Part shown: positions 45,445 to 54,537 of the stretch, piece after piece
Layout: the number at the start of each line of letters is the position of its first letter
Numbering within the stretch: position 1 is the first letter of the stretch
Source: Paracoccus sigandri
GTDB lineage: Bacteria; Pseudomonadota; Alphaproteobacteria; Rhodobacterales; Rhodobacteraceae
Direction of reading: 5' to 3'
Assembly (NCBI RefSeq): GCF_003709565.1
Contig: NZ_QNRC01000016.1
Span: 1-64,000, forward strand
Length of the DNA: 64,000 nucleotides
Notes under the pieces: generated by a model
What the model saw: only the letters and a program-made list of their open reading frames with translations
Told to the model about the DNA's origin: nothing
The model's database searches: none
Made by a program: the position numbers and the translations under genes

Positions 45445-47616
45445 ATGGCACATGACATCCGGCGCGGCCCCCGCCGCCACCTTACCGCCCTGCTGCTGGG
45501 CTGCACCGCGCTGATCGCATCCCCGGCGCTTGCCCAGGAAACCGTCCCGCCGGAATCCGGGGCGGGAACCGAGGACGCGCCGCTGCGGCTTTCGCCGATC
45601 ATCATCAGCGCCAGCGGCCCGTTCGACGACGATGCGAACACGATCGTCGCCAGCGAATTGTGGGTCGGCGGCAAGGTGGCGACCAGCATCCTCGACACCC
45701 CGGCCTCGGTGTCGGTCATCACCGAAAAGGAAATCCGCGACCGCAGGGCGACCACGCTGGAAGAGGTGCTGAGCTATTCGGCGGGCATCCATACCGATTA
45801 TTACGGGACGGACGACCGCAACGAATATTACCTGGTGCGCGGGTTCCAGGCGACGACCTATCGCGACGGGCTGACCCTGGGCTCGATGCGCGCGACGCGC
45901 GAAGAACCCTTCGCCTATGAGCGGGTCGAGGTCATCCGCGGCGGCAACTCGACGCTGTTCGGCACCTCGGATCCGGGCGGCACGATCAACTTCGTGACCA
46001 AGCAGCCGCGTTTCGAGCGTTTCGGCGAAGCCTACGGCTCGATCGGATCGCCGCGCAACGCGGAATACGGCTTCGACCTGGGCGACACGCTGGACGCGGA
46101 CCAGACGCTGGCCTGGCGCCTGACCGCCAAGGTCCAGGACGGCGAGCGGGAATACGACCATTCGCGCAACGATTCCACCTTCCTGATGGGTGGCCTGAGC
46201 TGGCAGCCGAGCGCGGTGACGAAGCTCAGCGTCATCGCGGATTACCTGAAGCGCGAGAACACGCCCAACAGCGGCGGCTATCCGCTGGATCGCGAATATG
46301 ACCGCAGCGACTTCTTCGGAGAGCCGGACTTCAACTATCAGAACGTGGAACGCTCCAGCATCAGCGCCCTATTCGAGCATGAGTTCGACAGCGGCCTGCG
46401 CCTGCGGGCGAACCTGCGCTACAGCGACCTGAAAAGCGATTTCGGCTATGTCTATCTGTCGGATAGCGCGGCCCGCGTCGGCACGATGGTGGACCGCTGG
46501 TATTTCGGCGGCGATTCCACGGCCAGGGAACTGATCGGCAACGTCGTCCTGCAATACGACCGCAGCTTCGACAGCTTCGACAGCAGCACCCTGGGCGGCA
46601 TCGAGTTCCGCGACGCGTCGGCGACAGAGCTGCCTTTCTATGGCCTCTATACGCCGATCGACGTGGCCAATCCGGTCTATTCGGGTGCGCCGGGCGCATT
46701 GGCTGCACCTTACCGGCTTCGCGAGAACGACTATCGGACGCAGTCGCTTTTCGTGCAGCAGAACATTTCCTTCAACGACCAGTTCATCGCGACGGTTGGT
46801 CTGCGCCACGACTGGCTGGATATTTCCAGCAAGGGCTGGAATCTGACGGACGGCGTTCGGGTCCCCTACGACGAAAGCAACGATTATTCGCAAACCTCAT
46901 ATCGAGCCGCACTGACCTACAAGTTCAGCCCCGAAATCTCGGCCTACGCCAGTTATGTCGAATCCGTGGCACCTCCGAACATGGAGAACGTGGGGGCCGA
47001 GTTGCAGCGAGGCGAGCAGTATGAACTGGGCCTGAAATATCAGCCGCTTGGCACGAACGCGCTGATCTCGGCCTCGATCTATGACCTGACCAAGAACAAC
47101 GTCTCCGTCGCCGTCGTCGATCCAGATACCGGCAACATCACCCGCGAACTGGTCGGCGAACAGCGCGTGCGCGGCTTCGACCTGGAGGGCAAGGCCGAAC
47201 TGGCGAACAATCTCGACCTGATCGCCTCCTATTCCTACATGGATTCCAAGGTCGTTCGGTCCGACCCGATCCGGGGCGTCGACGTCGAAGGCAACGAGTT
47301 CGCGGAAGTGCCGAACCACATGGCGTCGCTGTGGCTGAACTATACGCTCGAAGGCAATGAAAGCCGCGGCGACATGCGCTTCGGCCTGGGCGCGCGCTAT
47401 ATCGGGTCGTATTTCCATGCGATCTCGAACGATACCGGCAAGGCCGATGCGTCGGTCACGCTGGATGCGGCCTTCAACTACCAGGTGCAGGAGAACACGA
47501 ACCTGGCCATCAATATCAGCAACCTGCTGGACGAGCAGCATGTCGTCGGGCGGGGCACGGCGGATTACTACAATCCGGGCCGCACCGTGGCGGTGACGCT
47601 GCGCCACAGCTGGTAA
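45445..47616 (+). CDS. TonB-dependent siderophore receptor
   Basis: This 723-residue outer-membrane receptor has a Sec signal (LTALLLGCTALIASPALAQ). A plug domain follows with ATSILDTPASVSVITEKEIRDRRATTLEEVLSYSAGI and the block YERVEVIRGGNSTLFGTSDPGGTINFVTKQP. The long beta-barrel ends in the terminal aromatic residue Trp (VAVTLRHSW). The plan matches FhuA/FpvA-type ferric siderophore receptors. The context (siderophore ABC operon divergent, AraC regulator convergent) supports a hydroxamate- or catecholate-type ferric complex; which one is unknown. No siderophore synthesis genes are in the window, so it may use foreign siderophores. Confidence 0.93.
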   Translation: MAHDIRRGPRRHLTALLLGCTALIASPALAQETVPPESGAGTEDAPLRLSPIIISASGPFDDDANTIVASELWVGGKVATSILDTPASVSVITEKEIRDRRATTLEEVLSYSAGIHTDYYGTDDRNEYYLVRGFQATTYRDGLTLGSMRATREEPFAYERVEVIRGGNSTLFGTSDPGGTINFVTKQPRFERFGEAYGSIGSPRNAEYGFDLGDTLDADQTLAWRLTAKVQDGEREYDHSRNDSTFLMGGLSWQPSAVTKLSVIADYLKRENTPNSGGYPLDREYDRSDFFGEPDFNYQNVERSSISALFEHEFDSGLRLRANLRYSDLKSDFGYVYLSDSAARVGTMVDRWYFGGDSTARELIGNVVLQYDRSFDSFDSSTLGGIEFRDASATELPFYGLYTPIDVANPVYSGAPGALAAPYRLRENDYRTQSLFVQQNISFNDQFIATVGLRHDWLDISSKGWNLTDGVRVPYDESNDYSQTSYRAALTYKFSPEISAYASYVESVAPPNMENVGAELQRGEQYELGLKYQPLGTNALISASIYDLTKNNVSVAVVDPDTGNITRELVGEQRVRGFDLEGKAELANNLDLIASYSYMDSKVVRSDPIRGVDVEGNEFAEVPNHMASLWLNYTLEGNESRGDMRFGLGARYIGSYFHAISNDTGKADASVTLDAAFNYQVQENTNLAINISNLLDEQHVVGRGTADYYNPGRTVAVTLRHSW

Positions 47617-47623
47617 GGCCTGC

Positions 47624-47657
47624 GGGCCCGGCCGTCGGTGTCGCGATGGCCGGTCCC
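47624..47657. terminator. Stem-loop between convergent receptor and AraC genes
   Basis: The arms gggcccggcc (47624-47633) and ggccggtccc (47648-47657) pair with one G-T type mismatch. It fills the gap between the receptor stop and the stop of the AraC gene, so it may end both transcripts. Confidence 0.55.
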
Positions 47658-48551
47658 TCAGCCGACCAGCTGCATCCGCCGCCAGGCGGCGGGCGTTTCC
47701 CCGGCGACCTGGCGGAACACGCGCGTCAGATGCGCCTGGTCGGAAAAGCCGATCTGGGCCGCGATATCGGCGACGGTCAGGTCGGTCTGGACCAGCAGCT
47801 TCTGCGCCTGACCGATACGCTGCGCCATCTGCCATTGCAGCGGCGTCTGCCCGGTGGTCTGCTTGAACACCGTCGCGAACCAGCTTTCCGACAGCCCCAC
47901 GGTCGCGGCCATCTCGGCCACGGTCAGGCGATGGTCGCCGGCCTTTTCGAGACGCGCGACAAGGCGGTTCATCTGCGCCGGGGTCAACCCGCCGCTGGCA
48001 CGCCCGGCGGCGTCATCGGGAATATCCAGAAGCCCGGTCACGATGCTGCCGACCAGGCTTTCGGCGAAAACCGCGTGGCGCGAGGGCTGTGCGACCTCTC
48101 CGACCAGAAGCCCGGCAAGGGTGTGGATCGCATCGGCGTCCTGGATCTCGACCGGGCGGCGCAGCGCGGCCAGGGCGGCGGAGGCCCCCACCGTCGGCGT
48201 CAGGAATCGCATCATCCGGTCCTTGTGGATATGCAGGTCCAGATGCGCGAAGACGTGATGGCCGGTAAAGCGCGACCACATCGGCACGCCCGCCGGGACA
48301 TAGAGCGCCCGCATCATCGGCCGCCCGCTGCGCCGCATCTGGTCGTCGCGGTTCGAGATCAGGATATGCGCGGACACGTCGTCGAAGAAGAACATGATGC
48401 GCGGGTCGGGCGACAGATAATAGCCATGCGCATCGGCCTGCCCCTCGGCCTGCCAATAGACGCTGACCAGCCCGTCCAGCCCGCGCCATTTCATCGGCGA
48501 CACGCAGCTGATGCCATTGGTGTAACAGATCATGGAGTGACGATAGCTCAT
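47658..48551 (-). CDS. AraC family transcriptional regulator
   Basis: This 297-residue protein has a C-terminal double helix-turn-helix: HRLTVAEMAATVGLSESWFATVFKQTTGQTPLQWQM, then LLVQTDLTVADIAAQIGFSDQAHLTRVFRQVAGETPAAWRR. The N-terminal ~180 residues would bind an effector. AraC regulators of this layout next to TonB receptors (PchR, AlcR) respond to the ferric siderophore and switch on its uptake; that role is inferred from position. Confidence 0.9.
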   Translation of the reverse strand: MSYRHSMICYTNGISCVSPMKWRGLDGLVSVYWQAEGQADAHGYYLSPDPRIMFFFDDVSAHILISNRDDQMRRSGRPMMRALYVPAGVPMWSRFTGHHVFAHLDLHIHKDRMMRFLTPTVGASAALAALRRPVEIQDADAIHTLAGLLVGEVAQPSRHAVFAESLVGSIVTGLLDIPDDAAGRASGGLTPAQMNRLVARLEKAGDHRLTVAEMAATVGLSESWFATVFKQTTGQTPLQWQMAQRIGQAQKLLVQTDLTVADIAAQIGFSDQAHLTRVFRQVAGETPAAWRRMQLVG

Positions 48552-48743
48552 CGTCCGAAAGCCCCGCTCGTGCTGAGTATCCAGATGGCGTGCCTGTCAG
48601 GCGCGGCGCGGCGGGCGCGAGGCGTCATCTCTGGGAAGCTATCCATTGTCGATCACGCATGATGGGGGAAACGGCCGGCCTTGGCAATATCGGGGGCGAT
48701 GGCGGCGCATGGTGGTGCCGATCGGTGCCCCTGTCTTGCGCAC

Positions 48744-48762
48744 GGAGGGCTGGGCGCCCTCC
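48744..48762 (-). terminator. Stem-loop after the last PrpD gene
   Basis: The arms ggagggc (48744-48750) and gccctcc (48756-48762) pair perfectly around five bases, 16 bp beyond the stop of the MmgE/PrpD gene at 48779. No T-run is seen, so a terminator role is only likely. Confidence 0.45.
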
Positions 48763-48778
48763 GACACATGGCAAGACC

Positions 48779-50152
48779 TCACCGGGCGACGGTGGCGACC
48801 AGGCCGCCCGGATGCGGGACGGTCGCGCCGACCAGCTCGGCCGGAGAAGCCAGTTCCGGCAGCTTCCAGGCCAGGTCCAGCGCATCGCGGGTTTGTTCCT
48901 CGCCGATGACCAGCGCCGACTGGCGCAGGAATTTATCGTCCAGTTCCTCATTGGTCAGCGGGCGTTCGACGCTGCCGATCGCGTGTTCAACATGATGATC
49001 GATCCGCCGCCCGTCCTGCATGACAAGCGTGATCCGCACCTCGTCCTCGGCGATGTCGCCCGCCGTCGCGGTGACCTTGTCGCGCAAGGCGATGACACGG
49101 GGATCAAGGGCGATCTCATCGGTGAAGGCCGTGGGTGATCCGTCACCGTGCAGCAAGGCGACGGCCGCGGCGTGATAGACGCTGAACTTGGTTTCCAGGC
49201 CGGTCTGCGGCCTGCGTTTTCCGGTCAGTTCCAGCACCAGCGGATGCGTGGTCAGCTGGACCGAGGCAATGCCGGCCACGTCCGCGCCCAGCTGCTTGCG
49301 CAACTGGCGGCATCCGTCGATGGTGGGGTGAATGACGATCCCGCAGGCGAAGGGCTTGTAGCTGTTCAGCGCGGCCTCCCAACGGCTGCCCAGATCTCCG
49401 AGAATTTCGGTATAGTCCTGCTTGTCCGAAAGAACGTTGGCAAAGCCGCGCGGCGCCTCGATGCCGCGCAGCGAGCTGTCGAAACCGGCCTCGGCCAGAA
49501 AGGCCGCCGCCGCGCCGTTCTGCGCCGCGCGCCCGGGATGCAGGCTCTTGCACATCGTCCCGAACATCTCTCGCAGCCCCGAGGACTGGGTGGCCGCGAT
49601 CCCGAGCGCCCAGGTCGTCCGTTCCGCGTCCAGTCCCAGCAGTTTGGACATTGCCGCCGCGGCGCCGAAGACGCCCGCAGTCCCGGTGATATGCCAGCCG
49701 CGGTCGTAATGATGCGGATAGACGGCGTTGCCGATGCGGCATTCCACCTCGACCCCGACGATCAGCGCATCCAGCAGATCGGCGCCCGAGACCGGCCGGT
49801 ATCCGGCCACCGCCATCAGCGCCGAGGCGACCGGCCCGGCGGGATGGATGATCGTCTTCATATGGGTGTCGTCATAATCCAGCACATGCGAGGTGATGCC
49901 GTTGAACAGCGCGGCATGCAGAACATCGGTCCTTTCCCCGCGCCCGATCACCCCAGCCTGGGGCTGGCCTGCAAAGGGGGCAAGCGCCGCGATCGCGCGG
50001 TCTGCGGTGACATGGTTCGCCCCCCCGATCGCGCAGCCGAACCAGTTGACGAAGGTGCGCAGACCTTCGGCCCGAACGGCGTCGGGAATATCCTGGGCGC
50101 GGAGTGCAACAATCCATTCCGCAAGATTGCGGGTCACCGAAATGTCGGTCAT
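48779..50152 (-). CDS. MmgE/PrpD family protein (copy 1)
   Basis: This 457-residue protein belongs to the family of 2-methylcitrate dehydratase, cis-aconitate decarboxylase and iminodisuccinate epimerase. Family blocks are NGITSHVLDYDDTH near residue 90, HPAGPVASALMAVAGY, RGWHITGTAGVFGAAAAMSKLLGLD and KSLHPGRAAQNGAAAAFLA. It lacks features that single out 2-methylcitrate dehydratase by eye. It is the last gene of the TctCBA-PrpD-GntR-PrpD array and is a paralogue of the product at 51021-52412. The substrate is presumably a di- or tricarboxylic acid. Confidence 0.88.
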   Translation of the reverse strand: MTDISVTRNLAEWIVALRAQDIPDAVRAEGLRTFVNWFGCAIGGANHVTADRAIAALAPFAGQPQAGVIGRGERTDVLHAALFNGITSHVLDYDDTHMKTIIHPAGPVASALMAVAGYRPVSGADLLDALIVGVEVECRIGNAVYPHHYDRGWHITGTAGVFGAAAAMSKLLGLDAERTTWALGIAATQSSGLREMFGTMCKSLHPGRAAQNGAAAAFLAEAGFDSSLRGIEAPRGFANVLSDKQDYTEILGDLGSRWEAALNSYKPFACGIVIHPTIDGCRQLRKQLGADVAGIASVQLTTHPLVLELTGKRRPQTGLETKFSVYHAAAVALLHGDGSPTAFTDEIALDPRVIALRDKVTATAGDIAEDEVRITLVMQDGRRIDHHVEHAIGSVERPLTNEELDDKFLRQSALVIGEEQTRDALDLAWKLPELASPAELVGATVPHPGGLVATVAR

Positions 50153-50228
50153 TTCATAGCCTTTCAGTTGTCAAATTCCCGGAACGGCCCCAGGGATGCG
50201 TTCAGCCTGCCCTGGGCCCCGTCCGTCG

Positions 50229-50981
50229 TCAGGGGGGCGGGTCTTCCGCAGACTCGCCTGCTTGCAATTCCTCCATGGCGCGGCGCTGCTCGAGGATCCG
50301 GGCATAGCCGTTCATCACATGTCCCCGCGCTGCATCGAATGCCGCCTGCGGGTCACGCGCGGCGACGGCCTCGACGATCTGGCCATGTTCGCGGTTCGAC
50401 AGATGCAGGCTTGCGGGGGCCGACAGACCCCGGAAGCGCTGGACATGCAGCTCGCGCGCGAAGCCCTGATAGGTGCCGGCCAGTCTGCGATTGCCGCACA
50501 TCTCGCAAAGCGCGCTGTGGAACGCGACATTCAGCGGGTAATAGGCGCTGACATCGTCGGCGGCGACAGCCTCGTCCATCCCCAGGATATGGCCGCGCAG
50601 TTCGTGCAGCTGCGCCGGCGTGACGTTTTCCGCAAGGCTCCAGGCGACCGCACCGAAGGCGAAGCCGCGCGCGATATCCACCTCGCGCAGCTCTGCCTCG
50701 TCCATCTGGCGCACGAAAAGCCCGCGGTTGGGGATATATTCCAGCAAGCCCACCGCCGCCAGCGCCCGGCAGGCCTCGCGCACCGGCGCCCGGCTGACGC
50801 CGCATTGCGCCGCAAGGCTCATCTCGTTGATCCGCTCGTTCGGCGCGAAGTGGCCGGCGACGATCATCGCCTCGATCTCGTGGCGGACCAGTTCGCTGAG
50901 GGAATTTCCCTTCAGGAAGCGGATGCCGGACGTGCCCGGCTGGTCGGTTTCTTCGCTTTGCGGCCTGGTTCCGCCCATCAT
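50229..50981 (-). CDS. GntR family transcriptional regulator, FadR/FCD subfamily
   Basis: This 250-residue regulator has the N-terminal winged helix-turn-helix (LVRHEIEAMIVAGHFAPNERINEMSLAAQCGVSRAPVREACRALAAVGLLEYIPNRG) and a C-terminal FCD ligand domain (ELREVDIARGFAFGAVAWSLAE, HSALCEMCGNRRLAGTY with metal-binding His). FCD regulators often repress catabolic genes until an organic acid binds. It lies between the two PrpD genes, 39 bp after one and 76 bp before the other, and is the likely controller of the array. Candidate operators are at 55549 and 57546. Confidence 0.92.
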   Translation of the reverse strand: MMGGTRPQSEETDQPGTSGIRFLKGNSLSELVRHEIEAMIVAGHFAPNERINEMSLAAQCGVSRAPVREACRALAAVGLLEYIPNRGLFVRQMDEAELREVDIARGFAFGAVAWSLAENVTPAQLHELRGHILGMDEAVAADDVSAYYPLNVAFHSALCEMCGNRRLAGTYQGFARELHVQRFRGLSAPASLHLSNREHGQIVEAVAARDPQAAFDAARGHVMNGYARILEQRRAMEELQAGESAEDPPP

Positions 50982-51020
50982 GCCATCACCTGTATCAATC
51001 CCGGATCCTTCCTCGGCGTT

Positions 51021-52412
51021 CTACCCGCGGAATCCTGCAAGCATAGCCATATTCTCTGCCATAAACAGCGACTCTGCCGCCGAAAGCAGCGCCTCGGTGC
51101 GTTCGGCGTCCCAGCCGCCGAAACCGCAATTGGCCCGAAATTTCGCGACGATCTCCGCCCGAGGCAGCCGCTCGCGGCGCCCGCCACGCAGGTGGGGCTG
51201 GCGCGCGATGCGGGTGCCGCCATCCTTCAGGGTCGCGATGACGGTGCCGGTGTAGTTGCGGGGATATTCGTCGCCGGGGTCGATCTCGTAGCCGATCCGC
51301 CCGGTCAGATCGAGAAGCGCGGCATCCCGGATCCGTTCCTCGGTGAACTGGCTGAGCCCGGCCTGCCTGTCCAGAAGTCCGACCGCCACGCCGTAAGGCA
51401 CGCTGAACTTGGCGGAATAGGGGGTCGTGGGGCGGCGCTTCTCGGCCAGAGGCTCCCACAGCCGATGCACCGTGCCCTCGCCGACCTTGCACAGGATGCT
51501 GTCGATCTGCGACACCTCCAGCCCCTCGCGCGCAAGGGCGATGGCGCAATCGATGAAGGGCTGCACCATGGTGCCGCAGGCATAGGGCTTGAAGGCGATA
51601 TCCGCGAAATGCCAGCACCGGCCCAGATCCTCGGTGATGCGACTGATATCGGGGGGGATGCTGGCCGTGCCGAAGGCGTAGAAGAAGCCGTGTTCGCCCT
51701 CGAAGACGGTGCGCGGCCCCTTGAACCCGCCGCGCGCGAAATGGGCGGCGCGGACGCCGCTTTGCGCGGCCCATCCGGGATGCAAACGCTTGGTCCAGGT
51801 TCCCTCGGCCAGGTATTCGATGATCCCCGAGGCCATGCTGCCCGCGATGCCAAGCGCATCCGTGGCCTGTTTCGCATTCAGTCCCAGCACGACCGAGACC
51901 GCCGCCGCCGCCCCCATCGCCCCGGCCACGGCGGTGGGATGAAAGCCCGCCCGGTGCTGCGCCATCGGGGCGACGATCGCCATGCGGCACATCAGCTCGG
52001 CCCCGGCGACGATGCCGCAAAGGACCGCCTCGCCCGTCGCGCCGGAATGTTCCGCCGCCGCCAGCACCGCCGGGATGATCGCGGCACCGGGATGCATGGG
52101 CGTGCCTTCGAAGGTGTCGTCGTAATCCTCTCCATGGGCGGCGGTGCCGTTCAGAAGCGCGGCGCCGGCCATGTCGAAACCCTCCGCGCGACCGAAGGCG
52201 GTGCAGGCGCCGCGACTGTCGAGCCCTGCCAGCACGGCCGCAACATAGGGTTCGTTCCGCGCCGAGACGACGAGACCGAGATGGTCGATCAGCGCCTCTT
52301 GCGCACGCGCCCGGACCTCGGCGGGAATATCCTCGGCCCGCAGCCCCGCCGCCCAGCCGGCGAATTGTTCCGCCACTGCCTCCCCGGCCGAAACGAGCAT
52401 GTGTTTTCCCAT
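51021..52412 (-). CDS. MmgE/PrpD family protein (copy 2)
   Basis: This 463-residue paralogue of copy 1 has LNGTAAHGEDYDDTFEGTPMHPGAAIIPAVLA, GFHPTAVAGAMGAAAAVSVVLGLN and KRLHPGWAAQSGVRAAHFA, the same order of family blocks. The two copies differ widely enough to suggest different steps or substrates, or a heteromeric enzyme. It starts with ATG after AGGAAAGA. It follows tctA by 58 bp. Confidence 0.88.
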   Translation of the reverse strand: MGKHMLVSAGEAVAEQFAGWAAGLRAEDIPAEVRARAQEALIDHLGLVVSARNEPYVAAVLAGLDSRGACTAFGRAEGFDMAGAALLNGTAAHGEDYDDTFEGTPMHPGAAIIPAVLAAAEHSGATGEAVLCGIVAGAELMCRMAIVAPMAQHRAGFHPTAVAGAMGAAAAVSVVLGLNAKQATDALGIAGSMASGIIEYLAEGTWTKRLHPGWAAQSGVRAAHFARGGFKGPRTVFEGEHGFFYAFGTASIPPDISRITEDLGRCWHFADIAFKPYACGTMVQPFIDCAIALAREGLEVSQIDSILCKVGEGTVHRLWEPLAEKRRPTTPYSAKFSVPYGVAVGLLDRQAGLSQFTEERIRDAALLDLTGRIGYEIDPGDEYPRNYTGTVIATLKDGGTRIARQPHLRGGRRERLPRAEIVAKFRANCGFGGWDAERTEALLSAAESLFMAENMAMLAGFRG

Positions 52413-52470
52413 CGTTCTGTCTTTCCTCAGGATATGCGGGCCGCCCGCCTGGGGGCGGCCCCTTGCGTCG

Positions 52471-53979
52471 TCAGCCGTGGGCCGCGATCCCCGGGCGCCG
52501 GAAACGCCGGATCTCGCTCAGGATCGCCAGTCCGATGATCAGCCCGGCGCAGATCAGCAGGCCGAGGCTCAGCGGGTTTTCGAGGAACACCCGATGCTCG
52601 CCATTGGTCAGCAGAAGCGAGCGGCGATAGTTGGATTCCACCATGTATCCCAGCACGATCCCCAGGATCAGCGGCAGCACCGGGAATTTCAGCAGCCGCA
52701 TCCCGTAGCCGATGATCCCGGCGATCAGCACGATCCAGAAATCGAACAGGCTCTGGTTGATCACATAGATCCCCGACAGCACGACCATGAAGATCCCGGC
52801 GGTCAGGTAGGGCTTGGGCCGGTTCACCAGCCAGATCGCCGGGCCCAACACCAGAAGGCCGAAGATCAGCATGAAGAGATTCGACATGAACAGCCCGCCG
52901 AACAGCCCATAGACCAGATCCGGGCGCGAGGTCAGCAGCATCGGCCCCGGCTGGATGCCATGGATCAGCAGACCGCCCAGCAGGATCGCCATGGAATTCG
53001 AGCCGGGGATGCCGAAGGACAGCGTCGGGATCAGCGCGCTGGAGGTGACGGCATTGTTCGCGGCCTCGGGCGCGACCACGCCTTCTTCCGAGCCCTTGCC
53101 GAATTTCTCGGGCGTCTTCGACCAGCGCTTCGCCTCGTTATAGGACAGGAAGGCCGCGACCGTGCCGCCCGCGCCGGGGATCGGCCCCTCGATGATGCCC
53201 ACGGTGGTGCCGATGGCCTGGGCGCGCCGCAGATCCCACAGCTTGCGCAGGCCGGGCAGCTTCACGCGCGCCACGGCCTTGCTGATGGCGCCGCCCTCGA
53301 CCCCGTCTTTCTCTGCTACCTTCGACATCAGTTCGGCCACGGCGAAGACGCCCAGCATGACGAAGATATAGTCGATGCCGCCCAGAAGATCCGGCTCGCC
53401 GAAGGTAAAGCGCGTGACGCCGGACAGCGGATCGGTCCCGACCGTCGCCACCATCAGCCCGATCACCCCCATGATCAGCCCCTTGATCAGCGAGCCCTCG
53501 GACAGCGCCGCGATGATGCTGAGACCCAGGAAGGCCAGGGCGAAATAGGCCGGCGGCTTGAAATAGAGCGCCAGCGCCGACAGCGGCGCGGTCAGCAGCA
53601 CGAGGCAGACCAGCCCGACCAGCCCGGCGATGGTGCCCGCGACCAGCGACAGGCCGAGCGCCTCGCCGCCTCGGCCCTGCTGATGCAGCGTATAGCCGTC
53701 GATCACCGTGGCGGCGGCGGCATTGGTGCCCGGCGTGCGGATCAGGATGGCGGGGATCGAGCCGCCGTATTCCGCGCCGATATAGACGCCGGTCAGCAGG
53801 ATGATCGCCGCCAGCGGCGACATGTCGAAGGTGAAGGGCAGCAGAAGCGCCATCGCGATCGAGGGCGAAAGCCCCGGCAGCGCCCCTCCGAGAATGCCCC
53901 AGAGGACGCCCCCTGCCGCCGCCAGCACCGTCGAGGGCGTTGTCACGGCGTCCAATGCGTAAGTCAGTCCATCCATCAT
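52471..53979 (-). CDS. tctA: Tripartite tricarboxylate transporter permease TctA
   Basis: This 502-residue large permease of the TTT family has about a dozen membrane segments and the family blocks GGVLWGILGGALPGLSPSIAMALLLPFTF near the N-terminus, YGGSIPAILIRTPGTNAAAATVIDGY and GGIIEGPIPGAGGTVAAFLSYNEAKR-like residues with FGIPGSNSMAILLGGL. With TctB and the periplasmic TctC it carries di- or tricarboxylates such as citrate with a cation. 37 bp after tctB. Confidence 0.95.
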   Translation of the reverse strand: MMDGLTYALDAVTTPSTVLAAAGGVLWGILGGALPGLSPSIAMALLLPFTFDMSPLAAIILLTGVYIGAEYGGSIPAILIRTPGTNAAAATVIDGYTLHQQGRGGEALGLSLVAGTIAGLVGLVCLVLLTAPLSALALYFKPPAYFALAFLGLSIIAALSEGSLIKGLIMGVIGLMVATVGTDPLSGVTRFTFGEPDLLGGIDYIFVMLGVFAVAELMSKVAEKDGVEGGAISKAVARVKLPGLRKLWDLRRAQAIGTTVGIIEGPIPGAGGTVAAFLSYNEAKRWSKTPEKFGKGSEEGVVAPEAANNAVTSSALIPTLSFGIPGSNSMAILLGGLLIHGIQPGPMLLTSRPDLVYGLFGGLFMSNLFMLIFGLLVLGPAIWLVNRPKPYLTAGIFMVVLSGIYVINQSLFDFWIVLIAGIIGYGMRLLKFPVLPLILGIVLGYMVESNYRRSLLLTNGEHRVFLENPLSLGLLICAGLIIGLAILSEIRRFRRPGIAAHG

Positions 53980-54016
53980 ACGATTCCGATTGCCACGGTG
54001 GAAAAGAGCGCCGCGT

Positions 54017-54520
54017 TCACCGCAGCAGTCCGGGCCAGAACCCCGCCGGCAGCGGGATCTGCAGGATCTTCACGAAGATCAGATAGAAGACGACACCGCC
54101 ACCGACCGCGAAAAGCAGGGTGGCCCAGGACGGCTTCAACCCGGCATAGGTCGCAACCGCCGCCAGCAGCAGCCCGGCCGAGACGATGTAGCCCAGATGC
54201 GGCAACAGCAGGAGATAGCCCACCCCGATCCCGATCAGCCCGAGCGCGCGCAGATGCTCGCGCCACGAGCCGGGCAGCCGGTCGCCGCCCTCGCCCTTAT
54301 CCTCTCCCTGGCCTGCGGCCGCTGCACGGCGCATCTCGAACAGCGTCTGCCCCGCCAGCAGCAGCGAAAGCACCCCGAGCGCGAGGCCGAGCAGCTTCGG
54401 CAGGCCATCGGCCCCGACCTGGCCCGCCAGACGGCTTGCGGGAATGGCATCGGCCGCGAACCAATAGGCCACCGCCAGAACGAACAGGGCTGCCGATACA
54501 GCCAGTGTCGCTTTGTGCAT
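54017..54520 (-). CDS. tctB: Tripartite tricarboxylate transporter small permease TctB
   Basis: This 167-residue membrane protein has four hydrophobic segments (LAVSAALFVLAVAYWFAADAI, LLGLALGVLSLLLAGQTLF, LIGIGVGYLLLLPHLGYIVSAGLLLAAVATYAG, LFAVGGGVVFYLIFVKILQIPLPAG), the TctB plan. The C-terminal KILQIPLPAGFW is typical. It lies between tctC and tctA, 17 bp after tctC. Confidence 0.9.
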   Translation of the reverse strand: MHKATLAVSAALFVLAVAYWFAADAIPASRLAGQVGADGLPKLLGLALGVLSLLLAGQTLFEMRRAAAAGQGEDKGEGGDRLPGSWREHLRALGLIGIGVGYLLLLPHLGYIVSAGLLLAAVATYAGLKPSWATLLFAVGGGVVFYLIFVKILQIPLPAGFWPGLLR

Positions 54521-54537
54521 GTTACCCCAGCCCCCGG

